A DNA stretch of 64,000 nucleotides from Clostridia bacterium (GCA_017399305.1 JAFQDK010000038.1:1-64000), one strand, 5' to 3'. Shown: positions 17,040-26,725, counted from the stretch's first letter. Numbers and translations are program-made. Notes: a model not told the origin generated them from the letters alone.

Positions 17040-18017
17040 ATGGAAAACGAAGGCAAATTCAGATTACTGTATATATGCAAAATACTATACGAACTGACAG
17101 ATGAGAACAATCCCCTCTCCACAGTGCAGATAATGGATATACTTAAAAACAAATATGGCATATCATCGCACCGCATCACTGTTGGCAATGATATCGAAAT
17201 CCTGAGAGAATTCGGAATTGACATATACAAAATAGAATCAACACAGAATAAATACTTTATTTCGTCACGAGCCTTTGAATTGCCGGAGCTTAAGCTGATG
17301 ATTGACGCAATAGAGTCATCAAGACTTATTACAAAAAGCAAAACAAAAAAGCTTATCGACAAAATATCAGAGCTTTCAAGCATCAATCAGGCAAAAACGC
17401 TGAAGAGAAATACGCATACCGATGATCGCCTTAAGCCCAAGAACGAAAAAATATATTACATAATTGATACTATAAATGAAGCGATAAACACCAATCACCA
17501 GATATCGTTCAAATACTTTAAGCACGATGTAAATATGCAAAAACAACTTCGCCACGGCGGCGAAACATACACGTTCAGCCCATATTCGCTTGTCTGGAGC
17601 GATGACTATTATTACATGGTCGGATACTCACACAAGTATGAAAGCATAGGTTGCTTCAGGATTGACCGCATTGCAGGAACTCCGCAAATACTGCCAAACA
17701 TATCCGAACCGATGCCAAAAGGTTTTTCTGTATCCGAACACCTGAAAGCCGCTTTCAGAATGTTTGGCGGCGAATACACCAGGGTGGAGCTTCTTTGTGA
17801 GAATGACATGATGGATGCCCTTATAGATAAGTTTGGAGAAAACATCCACACAAGCAATCACTGTACTAATACCTTTAAAGCAAGAGTTGAGGTATGCGTC
17901 AATCCGATATTCTTCCGTTGGGTATTCGGCTTTGGCGGAAAAATCAAAATACTATCACCGCAGAGCGTGAAGGAAAAATACGCCGATATGGTAAAAAAAG
18001 CATACGAAAACATATAA
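17040..18017 (+). CDS. WYL-domain transcriptional regulator
   Basis: A 325-residue regulator with an N-terminal winged HTH (STVQIMDILKNKYGISSHRITVGNDIEIL, residues ~27-58) and a WYL domain (FSPYSLVWSDDYYYMVGYSH, FRIDRI), which in this family senses nucleotides or nucleic acid. A WCX-like C-terminal domain follows. The ATG at 17040 has AAGGAG 6 bases upstream. It is divergent from the nitroreductase gene and followed by a terminator, so it stands alone. The ligand is unknown. Other WYL proteins control DNA repair, metabolism or defence genes, but no such neighbour is seen here. Confidence 0.85.
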   Translation: MENEGKFRLLYICKILYELTDENNPLSTVQIMDILKNKYGISSHRITVGNDIEILREFGIDIYKIESTQNKYFISSRAFELPELKLMIDAIESSRLITKSKTKKLIDKISELSSINQAKTLKRNTHTDDRLKPKNEKIYYIIDTINEAINTNHQISFKYFKHDVNMQKQLRHGGETYTFSPYSLVWSDDYYYMVGYSHKYESIGCFRIDRIAGTPQILPNISEPMPKGFSVSEHLKAAFRMFGGEYTRVELLCENDMMDALIDKFGENIHTSNHCTNTFKARVEVCVNPIFFRWVFGFGGKIKILSPQSVKEKYADMVKKAYENI

Positions 18018-18046
18018 AAAAATCCCGCCAAAAGGCGGGATTTTTA
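18018..18046. terminator. Bidirectional terminator
   Basis: AAAAATCCCGCC / GGCGGGATTTTT with loop AAAA, between convergent genes. Confidence 0.9.
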
Positions 18047-18052
18047 CTTTTA

Positions 18053-18841
18053 TTACTGAGCTGCTGCTACAGCAGTGATGTGAGTGTTAACACCCTCATA
18101 CCAATAAAGGAAGCCATCAATGTCTACAACGTCGCCAGCAGTGAGTGCCTGAACCGCCTTGTATACATCGGTATCTGTACCGGTGAGATAATACTCAACG
18201 CAGAAGCTGTAATTGTTGCCGTCCTTAGAAACGGTAACATAGATATCATCGCCAGGCTCGCCATTCTTGTACTCAAGAGACTCGAATGTCATACCCTTGA
18301 AAGAAACGAGCTTGTTCTGGTGAGCGATAAGCTCATCAGTGCCGAGAAGAGCGGTAACATCAGTAGGCTCTGCAACAAAGTTGCCTTCGAGGATCTCAAA
18401 TGTTGCATCAACGATCTCGAGCTCACCTGACCACTCTGCCTTAAAGCCGGTTACTCTGATCTTTGTACCGGGAACGAGCTTTGCAGCATCCTCCTCGGAG
18501 CAAGCCATCTCATAAAGGAAGTATGCGCCTTCCTCGTTCTGAGTGTAAGCGGTGATCTTGTTGTCCCACCAGGACTGAGTAGCCTGAATGTAGGTTTCAA
18601 CGGTAACCTCGGTGTCAAGGTCAGCTGCTACGAACTCTTCGTAGGTCATAACCTTAACCTCTGCAGGAGCCTCTGTAGTTTCAACAGGAGCCTCTGTAGT
18701 CTCAACAGGAACTTCAGTTGTTTCAACGGGAGCTTCGGTTGTTGTAACTGCATCATCTGTAGTTACTGCGGTCTCGCCCTGGCATGCTGCGAAAGCAAAT
18801 ACCAGTGTAAGTGCCATAAGCATAGCAATAATCTTTTTCAT
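18053..18841 (-). CDS. Lipoprotein with Thr/Glu/Pro linker
   Basis: A 262-residue predicted lipoprotein: signal peptide with lipobox FAFAAC (Cys20). A ~40-residue linker of repeated TTEAPVE units follows, then a ~190-residue beta-rich domain. That domain looks like two OB-fold-type units (DTEVTVETYIQATQSWWDNKITAY...GTKIRVTGFKAEWSGEL and NKLVSFKGMTFESLEYKNG...AGDVVDIDGFLYWYEG). The arrangement suggests a surface-displayed binding protein held away from the membrane by the linker. No enzyme motif is seen. AAGGAG precedes the ATG, and it has its own promoter just after the ABC importer operon. Confidence 0.7.
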   Translation of the reverse strand: MKKIIAMLMALTLVFAFAACQGETAVTTDDAVTTTEAPVETTEVPVETTEAPVETTEAPAEVKVMTYEEFVAADLDTEVTVETYIQATQSWWDNKITAYTQNEEGAYFLYEMACSEEDAAKLVPGTKIRVTGFKAEWSGELEIVDATFEILEGNFVAEPTDVTALLGTDELIAHQNKLVSFKGMTFESLEYKNGEPGDDIYVTVSKDGNNYSFCVEYYLTGTDTDVYKAVQALTAGDVVDIDGFLYWYEGVNTHITAVAAAQ

Positions 18842-18878
18842 TTTTTGTTCTCCTTATGTAAAAAATTACATTGTAATA

Positions 18879-18906
18879 ATTATACAACTTTTTATCCGCA
18901 AGTCAA
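18879..18906 (-). promoter_or_regulatory. Promoter of the lipoprotein gene
   Basis: TTGACT (18906-18901), 16-bp spacer, TATAAT (18884-18879). Confidence 0.65.
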
Positions 18907-18915
18907 TACGTAAAA

Positions 18916-20508
18916 CTATTTTTTTCGTTTTTTTATTACGTCAACCAGAACTGCCGAGATTATAAGGACCCAAGCCGCCCCCAATGATGCAATGAGAACA
19001 ACTGCTGTCCTTGGGAGAGGGCCAAGAGCGGTCTTTACTCCGGCGCCACCAGCGGCTGCAGATATCTGATCAAGTCGGTACAAAGACATCATATCGCTGT
19101 ATAGGTTCTCGATGTATGCATCATCAACATTTTCTTTACGGCGAACCGACTTTGTAACATTTTCAATCATCTGTCCTGCCGCATCGCGAAGCGAAGCCGA
19201 ACCGTTAAACACCGGCGTTACAAAGGTATCATCCGTATGCTCGATCAGCATCTTTGTTGTATCAATCTTTACATCATAGTAAAGCTGATTGTCCTCGCCG
19301 CTACGTGACAAATAATCCCTGTACTCATCCGACTCCTGAGCCATTTTGGTAACGGGAACATATCCTTCTGTTGACGAATATGATATCTGTACATCATTGG
19401 TCAGAAGATACTGCACAAACAGCCATGACGCAAGCACTTCTCCGCTGTCTTCCTTATTAAATACGCAAACAGACGGTCCCTGTGAAATCATCTGCACATT
19501 CTCAGGATCGAATTGAGGTATCGGCATTACTGCGGTTTCAAACTCGACAAGGTTATCCTCGCTGATATCACAAAGAGGAGCATTTGTACCCATCCATGTT
19601 GCTCCGGCTGTAGAGTCAATCGCAAATATACACTGCCCTGCATTTAAAAAGTTTGCAGGATAACTCGATATCTTAAAAGTCGAAAAAGCGCGTGTATTTG
19701 CGTGAGAAGCTATAGTGAAAAGCAACTCCTTTGCCGTATCATTAAACATAAGAATATCGCCGTTTTCGGTAGAATAGTCTGCGCCTTTCTGCTTTAACAT
19801 TGATATCATCATATTATCTGTAGACTTGTAGATAAACGGAATCATTGTCTTTTGACCGTTAATCTTATAATTGCCGCTTTCATCCTTGGCAATCGCCGCC
19901 TCGGATACCTCCCACACAAAATCCCACGTCAGTACATCAGGAAGTGTGTATCCAAGTGCTTCAACATAAGTCTTGTTTACATAGCATGCCTCTGTAGAAC
20001 GCATAAACGGCAATGCATAATAAGAACCGTCTATTATACATTCGGCAAGAAACTTATCGATAATATCATCTCTACCGGGTGCATCAAAACGCACATCGCT
20101 GCCGCCAAGCCCGTATTTTGGATCTACCATGAGTGAATCAAGCGGTACAATTACATTATCGCCCTGCATATACTCAGCAACGTGGTCCGGATACGTAATA
20201 CAGACATTCGGTGTGGTATTGGTTGCAAGGTTTGTAAGCACGTCATTTCTTATTTGACCGTAATCGGTATATGAAGAAAGCGTAACATTGATGTTTGGAT
20301 AAATCTCCTCAAATCCTGCAACAGCCTGTGCATAAATGTCGCGCTGAGTCTGATTATTCTCATTCTTAGCCCAGAAAGTTATCTCATACTGCTTTTCTGT
20401 ATCAAAGCTCTCGGGCAGCTCAAATATGGCATGTTCTACCTTGCCGTGACATCCCACAAGTGATACAGCGAACAATAATGCAAGCATGATACAAATAACT
20501 TTTCTCAT
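18916..20508 (-). CDS. Sugar ABC transporter substrate-binding protein with extra C-terminal membrane anchor
   Basis: A 530-residue extracytoplasmic binding protein of the carbohydrate family 1 type. The lipobox is SLVGC (Cys19), followed by YEITFWAKNENN...FEEIYPNINV and a two-lobe body with DVLTWDFVWEVSEAA. It ends in an additional hydrophobic segment (TAVVLIASLGAAWVLIISAV, ~505-525) and a KKRKK tail, giving a second membrane anchor that usual members lack. It is about 80-100 residues longer than typical. The ATG overlaps the stop of the upstream permease by ATGA. The substrate is probably an oligosaccharide, judged only from the transporter class. Confidence 0.85.
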   Translation of the reverse strand: MRKVICIMLALLFAVSLVGCHGKVEHAIFELPESFDTEKQYEITFWAKNENNQTQRDIYAQAVAGFEEIYPNINVTLSSYTDYGQIRNDVLTNLATNTTPNVCITYPDHVAEYMQGDNVIVPLDSLMVDPKYGLGGSDVRFDAPGRDDIIDKFLAECIIDGSYYALPFMRSTEACYVNKTYVEALGYTLPDVLTWDFVWEVSEAAIAKDESGNYKINGQKTMIPFIYKSTDNMMISMLKQKGADYSTENGDILMFNDTAKELLFTIASHANTRAFSTFKISSYPANFLNAGQCIFAIDSTAGATWMGTNAPLCDISEDNLVEFETAVMPIPQFDPENVQMISQGPSVCVFNKEDSGEVLASWLFVQYLLTNDVQISYSSTEGYVPVTKMAQESDEYRDYLSRSGEDNQLYYDVKIDTTKMLIEHTDDTFVTPVFNGSASLRDAAGQMIENVTKSVRRKENVDDAYIENLYSDMMSLYRLDQISAAAGGAGVKTALGPLPRTAVVLIASLGAAWVLIISAVLVDVIKKRKK

Positions 20509-21338
20509 CCCTTTGTACCTCCTCTCGCAACGCCTGCCATTATCTTTTTGCGGAAGATGAGGAACAGCACAATAAGCGGAACAGATATAACAACTACCGC
20601 CGCCATCATTGCTGGAACATTTTCGCGACCGAAGCCGTTTTCTCTAATTTCCTGTATTCCGTTTGAAACAAGGTAGTACGCCGCATTATCGGTGATAAGG
20701 CGCGGCCACACATATGAGTTCCAGCACTCGATTACCTTGAGTATCGTAACTGTAACTATTGTCGGACGACAGATCGGTATCATGACGCGCATAAGATATC
20801 TAAAGTCTGACGTGCCATCAACCTTAGCCGCATAATAAAGATTATCCGGTATCTGAGAAAAATTCTCTTTCAGCAGATAAATGTAGAATACAGAGGTCAC
20901 CGAAGGGAGAATAAGTCCTGTGAAAGTATTTCTGAGTTCAAGATTTGTAACGGTGACATAATTTGTGATTATCACAAGCTCATTGGGTATCATCATAAGT
21001 GACAAAAAAAGTGTGAACAGAATGTTTTTACCCTTGAAATTGAGTCTTGCAAAAGCAAACGCCGCAGGAATTATTACTACAAGCATTATTGCAGTGGTTG
21101 CAACTGTAAAAATAATAGTATTTGTAAAATACTTTGCAAGCGGAACTGCGGTGAATGCATCTATATAGTTTTGCACTGTTGGCGACAACGTAATAAACTG
21201 CGGAATATACTCGGTATTATAAGCACCGTAACTCTTGAATGAAGTAAGTACCATCCAATAAAACGGGAACAGGACTATAAGTGCCCATACCGAAAGCAAG
21301 GTATAGACAATTGCCTTTGAAACAATATTCTTTCTCAT
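20505..21338 (-). CDS. Sugar ABC transporter permease (MalG/MsmG type)
   Basis: A 277-residue inner membrane permease with six hydrophobic segments. The ATG at 21338 (MRKNIVSKAIVYTL) lies 5 bases after the upstream permease stop, with GAGGTG before it. The ATPase-contact loop is YAAKVDGTSDFRYLMRVMIPICRP (the EAA-type motif of this family). The N-terminal segment WALIVLFPFYWMVLTSFK is characteristic of MalG-like subunits. It pairs with the next gene to form the heterodimeric channel of a CUT1-type importer. Confidence 0.9.
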   Translation of the reverse strand: MRKNIVSKAIVYTLLSVWALIVLFPFYWMVLTSFKSYGAYNTEYIPQFITLSPTVQNYIDAFTAVPLAKYFTNTIIFTVATTAIMLVVIIPAAFAFARLNFKGKNILFTLFLSLMMIPNELVIITNYVTVTNLELRNTFTGLILPSVTSVFYIYLLKENFSQIPDNLYYAAKVDGTSDFRYLMRVMIPICRPTIVTVTILKVIECWNSYVWPRLITDNAAYYLVSNGIQEIRENGFGRENVPAMMAAVVVISVPLIVLFLIFRKKIMAGVARGGTKG

Positions 21339-21343
21339 AGTCA

Positions 21344-22240
21344 TCACCTCGAGTAGTGAACATGCTTCTTGCTGACAATAAGGTTTATGCATGTTATTGT
21401 CAACACTATAGCAAACAGAATTATAGCTGCCGAAGAAGCATATGACGGATAGCCGCCGCCTGTACCGTAGAGCATATCATAAACATAACCTACGATTGTA
21501 TTCATCTCGGCTGCGTTAAGATTTGTGCCAAACAGTGCCACCGCATCGCTATACGCTTTGAATGCACCGATAAAGCCCGTTATAATAAGATAAAACAGCA
21601 TCGGAGATATCATCGGCAATGTTATCTTTGTAAATATTCTCAACTTTGATGTGCCGTCGACACGGGCTGCATTGTAGTAGTCCTGATTTACCGAGGCAAG
21701 CGCACTTGTGAGAATAAGTATTTTAAACGGCATTACCACCCACACTGTGTAAACGCACAGTACAAGCATCTTTGCCCAATACGGACCGTCAATAAAATCT
21801 ATCGATGAACCGCCAAAAAAGTTGATAATAAGATTTATCAGTCCGTCTGTATATGGTGTCTTTTTAAACAGTATCATAAAGACAAGTCCAACCGCGAGTG
21901 TGTTAGTCACGTATGGCAAAAAGAAGACCGTCTGATATAGTTCTCTCAGTGGCTTTATTGATGCAAGCCCCACTGAGATGAGAAGGGCAAGACCTGTGGA
22001 CACAGGCACAGTAATAATTACAAGAATAAAAGTATTCTTTACCGCCTGCAAAAAATACGGATCGTGCAACACATATGAAAAATTATATGCGCCCACACCA
22101 AATGAAGTCTGCGAGGCTGAGTTATACCCTTCTTCAAGTGAATAAATAAACACATCTATAAGCGGATATACCATGAATACACCGAGAAACAATATCGCCG
22201 GCATAAGGTATAGCCATGCTTTGTTGCTTTGCTTATCCAT
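21344..22240 (-). CDS. Sugar ABC transporter permease (MalF/MsmF type)
   Basis: A 298-residue permease with six predicted membrane segments, starting MDKQSNKAWLYLMPAIL, typical of short MalF-like subunits. The EAA loop is YYNAARVDGTSKLRIFTKIT. It overlaps the ATPase gene by 8 bases upstream and is followed after 5 bases by the second permease, so all four importer genes form one transcript. Confidence 0.9.
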   Translation of the reverse strand: MDKQSNKAWLYLMPAILFLGVFMVYPLIDVFIYSLEEGYNSASQTSFGVGAYNFSYVLHDPYFLQAVKNTFILVIITVPVSTGLALLISVGLASIKPLRELYQTVFFLPYVTNTLAVGLVFMILFKKTPYTDGLINLIINFFGGSSIDFIDGPYWAKMLVLCVYTVWVVMPFKILILTSALASVNQDYYNAARVDGTSKLRIFTKITLPMISPMLFYLIITGFIGAFKAYSDAVALFGTNLNAAEMNTIVGYVYDMLYGTGGGYPSYASSAAIILFAIVLTITCINLIVSKKHVHYSR

Positions 22241-23333
22241 TTGCGCCTCCTAAGTGAATACGCATCTCGGTTTCTTTGTCAAAAACATCAACCTTGAACG
22301 GTTTTACCGAGAATCTGACCTCATCGGATGCAAGATCAAGTTTATTCTCTGCGCTGATAATTGAGCGAACAACCGCATGTGCATGCTCATTTTCGCTGAC
22401 AACGCTGATATCACGTCCCATAACCTCAACACGACCAAGCTTGCAATGGAGAGGGCCGTTTGCATCAAGAACAAAACCTTCGGGACGTATGCCGACATAC
22501 ACTTTTCTGTCGTATGTATCTGCATCCATGATACAATCGTTACCAACATAAAGTTTGCCGCCACGAACTTCACCGTCAAATACATTTATCGGAGGTGTGC
22601 CGAGGAATTTTGCAACAAAAAGATTTATCGGATCATCATAAACATCCTGAGGCTTACCTATCTGCTGAAGCACACCGTCTTTCATGACAACTATCATGTC
22701 GGAGATGCTCATTGCCTCCTCTTGGTCATGCGTTACAAATACGGTTGTAATGCCTGTCTTTTGCTGAATACGTTTAATCTCCTCACGAGTCTGAAGTCTG
22801 AGGCGCGCATCAAGGTTTGAAAGCGGCTCGTCAAGAAGCAATACGCGCGGCATTTTGACAAGTGCACGTGCAATAGCAACTCTCTGCTGCTGACCGCCGG
22901 AAAGCTCGCTCGGCTTACGATCCATAAGCTGATCTATCTGCACAAGCTTTGCTATCTCAAGCGCCTTTTCATTCATCTGCGCTTTTGAAAGTTTGTCTTT
23001 TCCTTTAAGATTTTCAAGTGGGAAAATAATATTCTGACGTACGGTGAGGTGCGGGTAAAGTGCATAGTTCTGGAACACAAGCCCAACTCCGCGCTTTTCG
23101 GGTGCAAGGTCGGTGACATCATCATCGCCAAAATATATCTTGCCGCTTGTGGGCTTTTGAAGTCCGCAAATAAGATTAAGCGCGGTACTCTTACCGCATC
23201 CCGAAGGACCGAGAAGTCCTATCAGTTTGCCGTCTGGAATCTCAAAAGTAAAGTCATTAACAGCAATAACTTCTTTGCTTTTCTTATCGCGTGAAGGAAA
23301 CTTCTTTGTAAGATTTTCTAAATAAACTTTCAT
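22233..23333 (-). CDS. ABC transporter ATPase (MsmK/UgpC/MalK type)
   Basis: A 366-residue importer ATPase. Walker A is GPSGCGKST (residues ~41-49), the signature LSGGQQQRVAIARAL, Walker B VLLLDEPLSNLDA and the H-loop VTHDQEEA. The last ~110 residues form the TOBE regulatory domain (VGIRPEGF). Many Firmicutes encode a single shared MsmK away from the permeases. Here the ATPase is first in the operon with its own permeases and binding protein, so it is likely dedicated. Confidence 0.92.
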   Translation of the reverse strand: MKVYLENLTKKFPSRDKKSKEVIAVNDFTFEIPDGKLIGLLGPSGCGKSTALNLICGLQKPTSGKIYFGDDDVTDLAPEKRGVGLVFQNYALYPHLTVRQNIIFPLENLKGKDKLSKAQMNEKALEIAKLVQIDQLMDRKPSELSGGQQQRVAIARALVKMPRVLLLDEPLSNLDARLRLQTREEIKRIQQKTGITTVFVTHDQEEAMSISDMIVVMKDGVLQQIGKPQDVYDDPINLFVAKFLGTPPINVFDGEVRGGKLYVGNDCIMDADTYDRKVYVGIRPEGFVLDANGPLHCKLGRVEVMGRDISVVSENEHAHAVVRSIISAENKLDLASDEVRFSVKPFKVDVFDKETEMRIHLGGANG

Positions 23334-23364
23334 AGCCTCTTCCTCTGAATGCTAAAGTTGTTAA

Positions 23365-23393
23365 ATTATAGTATATCATACCATTTTACAAAA
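23365..23393 (-). promoter_or_regulatory. Likely promoter of the ABC importer operon
   Basis: TATAAT at 23370-23365 with a poor -35 (TTTTGT, 17-bp spacing). A weak -35 is common where an activator is needed. Confidence 0.4.
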
Positions 23394-23400
23394 ATAAATA

Positions 23401-23426
23401 TCCCACGGCAAAAAACTGCCGTGGGA
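23401..23426 (-). terminator. Terminator after the second Thr-linker lipoprotein gene
   Basis: 10-bp stem TCCCACGGCA / TGCCGTGGGA, loop AAAAAC, with a T-rich tail on the minus strand. Confidence 0.65.
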
Positions 23427-23431
23427 GTTCT

Positions 23432-24091
23432 CTATTTATGCTCAAAAACTTCTATCTGCGGAGAAGACTTGCTTCCGTCAGGATATTTCTCAACCGATGT
23501 CATAACGATACTCGGATACTCAAATTTAAACTCCAGAAGTATATCTATTCCCATCATGGGGTCATAGTATATACAACTATAGGTATCGTTTACAAGTTCG
23601 GATACATTAAACTCCTCTTCCAGTTCAAAGAACTGCCCCGTACATGAAAACTCACAGTTCCCGGTGTCACCGTTGGAAAAGATAATCTTATAGCCCGTTG
23701 CATACCAAATTCCTTCATATACAGAAAAATCGGGCAGCGGTGGCTCTGTAGTGGTTGCCTCCGTTGTAGTAATTTCGGGTGTTGTGATTTCAGTCGTAAC
23801 CACCTCAGTCGTTTCAGGCACAGTAGTTTCGGGAACGGTAGTTGTTTCAACTGCTATTGTGGTTTCAACCTGATGTGCCGCGGTTAGTCCTTCAAGCATT
23901 GCTTTCATCTCTGCATTGTCGGTTTCACCGATACCCTTTTCAAGCACATCTATCGCCGCGTCTATATCGCCTTTTTCGATAAAGTCACGTGCCATACCAA
24001 GATAGGTATCAGCATTGTCATTGGTTTCACCCGAACAGCCTGCAAAACAAAAAATTAATGCCGCAAGAAGTATCGCTATGTACTTTTTCAT
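23432..24091 (-). CDS. Lipoprotein with TPR-like and Thr-rich linker regions
   Basis: A 219-residue predicted lipoprotein (lipobox CFAGC, Cys19). Residues ~27-70 look like a single TPR-type helix pair (YLGMARDFIEKGDIDAAIDVLEKG). A ~45-residue linker rich in ETT/PETT repeats follows, then a ~100-residue beta domain (VYEGIWYATGYKIIFSNGDTG...). The linker resembles those of the lipoprotein at 18053-18841 and of the sigma-fusion protein, so these cell-surface proteins use a common spacer style. The function is unknown. Confidence 0.65.
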   Translation of the reverse strand: MKKYIAILLAALIFCFAGCSGETNDNADTYLGMARDFIEKGDIDAAIDVLEKGIGETDNAEMKAMLEGLTAAHQVETTIAVETTTVPETTVPETTEVVTTEITTPEITTTEATTTEPPLPDFSVYEGIWYATGYKIIFSNGDTGNCEFSCTGQFFELEEEFNVSELVNDTYSCIYYDPMMGIDILLEFKFEYPSIVMTSVEKYPDGSKSSPQIEVFEHK

Positions 24092-24125
24092 TATACTTTC
24101 TCCATATAAGAATTAATTCACTTTG

Positions 24126-24154
24126 ATTATACCACCATGGTTTTAACAAAACAA
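24126..24154 (-). promoter_or_regulatory. Promoter of the Thr-linker lipoprotein gene
   Basis: TTGTTT (24154-24149), 17-bp spacer, TATAAT (24131-24126). Confidence 0.6.
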
Positions 24155-24182
24155 GTACATTTTTATTTATGTTTCGCTACTC

Positions 24183-24211
24183 TTGACAAAACAGCACAAA
24201 ATCTGTTATCT
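24183..24211 (+). promoter_or_regulatory. Promoter of fumC
   Basis: TTGACA (24183-24188), 17-bp spacer, TTATCT (24206-24211). Confidence 0.65.
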
Positions 24212-24249
24212 TTTAAGAAAAGCATTTTATTCCGAAAGGACTTGATATA

Positions 24250-25626
24250 ATGGAATTCCGTATTGAGCATGACTCAATGGGCGAAGTGAAAGTCCCTGCA
24301 GACAAGCTGTGGGGCGCACAGACAGAGCGTAGTCGCATGAACTTTGAAATCGGTGCAGGAATAGAAACTATGCCGCGCGAAATAACTCATGCATTCGGCA
24401 TACTTAAAAAGGCGGCAGCAATAACAAATAACGCTTTTCGTCCCGAAAAGATGACCGACAAAAAGCTCGGTGCAATAATCAGTGCTTGTGACGAGGTAAT
24501 ATCAGGAGAGCTTTCAGATCACTTTCCTCTTGTTGTATGGCAGACAGGCTCAGGCACGCAGTCAAATATGAATGCAAACGAAGTCATTGCCAACCGAGCA
24601 AATGAAATTCTCGGTGAAAAATTGTTGCACCCAAATGACGATGTAAACATGAGTCAATCTTCAAACGATACTTTCCCCACCGCAATGCATATCGCGGCGG
24701 TGCTCGCAGTTGAAAACAAGCTTATCCCCGCGGCAAAAGAGCTTATCGCAACATTTATCCGCCTTGAAAAAGAGAATGACGGCGTTGTAAAAAGCGGTAG
24801 AACACATCTTCAGGATGCAACTCCGATAACATTTCCGCAGGAGATAAGCGGCTGGCGTTCAAGCCTTGAAAAAGATATCGAATTGCTTAGCCGCGCTGTA
24901 GAGCCGCTTTACGAGCTTGCGCTCGGCGGTACAGCCGTGGGCACCGGGCTGAATGCCCCCGATGGTTTTGCCGAAAAAGTAGCAGAAGAAACCGCAAAAC
25001 TTACAGGCAAACCGTTTGTCACTGCACAAAACAAATTTCACGCTCTCACTTCAAAAGACGAACTTGTATTTGCACACGGCGCGATAAAAGCCCTTGCTTG
25101 CGATATGATGAAGATAGCAAACGATATCCGCTGGCTTGCAAGCGGTCCGCGTGACGGCCTTGGTGAAATCTTTATCCCCGAAAACGAGCCCGGCTCATCA
25201 ATAATGCCCGGCAAAGTCAATCCCACACAGTGCGAAGCTGTTACTATGGTAGCCGTACAGGTAATAGGTAACGATGTTGCTGTAGGCATGGCGGCTTCAC
25301 AGGGCAACTTTGAACTTAATGTATTTATGCCTGTATGCATATACAACTTTCTGCAGTCGGCGCGCCTGCTTTCTGAGGCGATTGTATCTTTCAACAAAAA
25401 CTGCGCGGTAGGTATTAAAGCAAACCGCGAAAAGATGCATCACAATCTTCACAACTCGCTGATGCTTGTCACCGCACTCAATCCGTACATCGGATACGAA
25501 AACGCCGCAAAGACAGTTAAAAAAGCCTTTGCCGATAACATTTCGCTGAAAGAAGCTTGCATTGCACTCGGTTTTCTCACCGAAGAAGAGTTTGACAAAG
25601 TATTTAAACCTGAACAAATGGTATAA
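24250..25626 (+). CDS. fumC: Class II fumarate hydratase
   Basis: A 458-residue fumarase that interconverts fumarate and malate without an iron-sulfur cluster. Family marks: [13 protein letters not shown] near the N-terminus, [16 protein letters not shown], the catalytic region [31 protein letters not shown], and the superfamily signature [11 protein letters not shown]. Length is normal for FumC. AAGGAC precedes the ATG. It is monocistronic between its promoter and a convergent terminator. In an anaerobe it most likely works in the reductive TCA branch or amino-acid metabolism. Confidence 0.95.
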   Translation: MEFRIEHDSMGEVKVPADKLWGAQTERSRMNFEIGAGIETMPREITHAFGILKKAAAITNNAFRPEKMTDKKLGAIISACDEVISGELSDHFPLVVWQTGSGTQSNMNANEVIANRANEILGEKLLHPNDDVNMSQSSNDTFPTAMHIAAVLAVENKLIPAAKELIATFIRLEKENDGVVKSGRTHLQDATPITFPQEISGWRSSLEKDIELLSRAVEPLYELALGGTAVGTGLNAPDGFAEKVAEETAKLTGKPFVTAQNKFHALTSKDELVFAHGAIKALACDMMKIANDIRWLASGPRDGLGEIFIPENEPGSSIMPGKVNPTQCEAVTMVAVQVIGNDVAVGMAASQGNFELNVFMPVCIYNFLQSARLLSEAIVSFNKNCAVGIKANREKMHHNLHNSLMLVTALNPYIGYENAAKTVKKAFADNISLKEACIALGFLTEEEFDKVFKPEQMV

Positions 25627-25627
25627 A

Positions 25628-25658
25628 AAAAGTCCATCGGTTTATCCGATGGACTTTT
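25628..25658. terminator. Bidirectional terminator
   Basis: Stem AAAAGTCCATCGG / CCGATGGACTTTT, between convergent fumC and the M48 protease gene. Confidence 0.88.
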
Positions 25659-25662
25659 CAAA

Positions 25663-26571
25663 TTACTTATTAAGCATACCTGCGGTTTCTGCCTGTCTGA
25701 GCTTTGCAACTCTCTGGCTGGTTTCAGGATGGCTTGCAGCAAGAGCTGCAAAGAGACCGGATTTACCAGAACCTGTGCCAAAGCTTTCAAGAACCTCACA
25801 AAGACCCACCGCATAACCGCGCTGTGCCGCATATGCATCTGCCTCAAACTCATTCTTTCTGCTGGAATGCATACAAAGAAGAACACCAATCTTGGTCCAG
25901 ATCCACATAAGTGCTGCAAGAACAACATTTGCAAACACCTTGCCGATACCGGTGAAGAAATATGCAAAAGTTCCTCCGGCACTGTCGCTGAAAGCGGCAG
26001 AAATAATCTGTCCGATTGTAAACATAATGTTCGCAACAACTCTGATAACAACAAAGATCGCGCTGACGATAAGGTTGCCGACTGCTACAACAAGAATAGT
26101 GTCGGTATCCTTGTGAGCAAGATGGCCGAACTCATGTGCAAGAACGCCCTTGATCTGCTCATCAGAATATGTAAGCAAGCCGCGTGTAACGCAAACGGTC
26201 TTTCTGCCGGTTGCAAATGCGTTGGGATCTTCACTGTCAGAAATAAACATCTTGATATTGTCAGGAAGTTCGGGATTAGCTACCTTTGCCTTGGCATACA
26301 CTTCTTTGAAAAGCGCAGTAAGTCTTTCAAGCTCTGCGCCGTCTTTTATCTCTTTGCATCCGTTTTGCATACGAAGTATCCACTCACCGATAGGGGAAAG
26401 CGCAATCATAAGTGACACAACATAAATGCCAAGACCGAGGAAAATTCCGCTAATGCTCTGGAATCCGCCGCTGAACAGCGCAACAATCAAAAGAGTATTG
26501 AGTATAAGATAAATAATTATACCGATATTACTCTTTTTCACAAGATTTTTGAAAAAGTCAAATAAGTACAT
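25663..26571 (-). CDS. HtpX-like M48 membrane zinc metalloprotease
   Basis: A 302-residue integral membrane protease. It has two N-terminal membrane segments (~17-60), then the zinc motif HEFGH (146-150) and the third ligand in RKNEFEADAYA (Glu241-Asp245 region). Two further membrane segments lie between them. HtpX proteases clear misfolded membrane proteins and face the cytoplasm. The C-terminal SHPETSQRVAKLRQ is typical of the family. It is monocistronic, divergent from the phosphoribosyltransferase-like gene. The htpX assignment is at family level only. Confidence 0.88.
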   Translation of the reverse strand: MYLFDFFKNLVKKSNIGIIIYLILNTLLIVALFSGGFQSISGIFLGLGIYVVSLMIALSPIGEWILRMQNGCKEIKDGAELERLTALFKEVYAKAKVANPELPDNIKMFISDSEDPNAFATGRKTVCVTRGLLTYSDEQIKGVLAHEFGHLAHKDTDTILVVAVGNLIVSAIFVVIRVVANIMFTIGQIISAAFSDSAGGTFAYFFTGIGKVFANVVLAALMWIWTKIGVLLCMHSSRKNEFEADAYAAQRGYAVGLCEVLESFGTGSGKSGLFAALAASHPETSQRVAKLRQAETAGMLNK

Positions 26572-26627
26572 AAAAGCTCCTTTTGCTACGAATATTTATG
26601 TATAGACAGAGTCACACATATGCGTAT

Positions 26628-26657
26628 ATAATATCATTTATTGCCTATATTTGTCAA
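26628..26657 (-). promoter_or_regulatory. Promoter of the M48 protease gene
   Basis: TTGACA (26657-26652), 18-bp spacer, TATTAT (26633-26628). Confidence 0.55.
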
Positions 26658-26696
26658 CGCTAACATTCAATTACAGTAAAAATTTAACATAATATA

Positions 26697-26725
26697 TTGC
26701 ATTGAGAAGCATTTTATTGTACAAT
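26697..26725 (+). promoter_or_regulatory. Promoter of the phosphoribosyltransferase-like gene
   Basis: TTGCAT (26697-26702), 17-bp spacer, TACAAT (26720-26725). Confidence 0.6.

Noticed and set aside
25729-26415. Long open frame on the plus strand opposite the M48 protease gene
   Set aside because: Its product is Asn/Cys/Lys-rich with no fold, and it lacks a ribosome site. It is the reverse reading of a well-supported gene.
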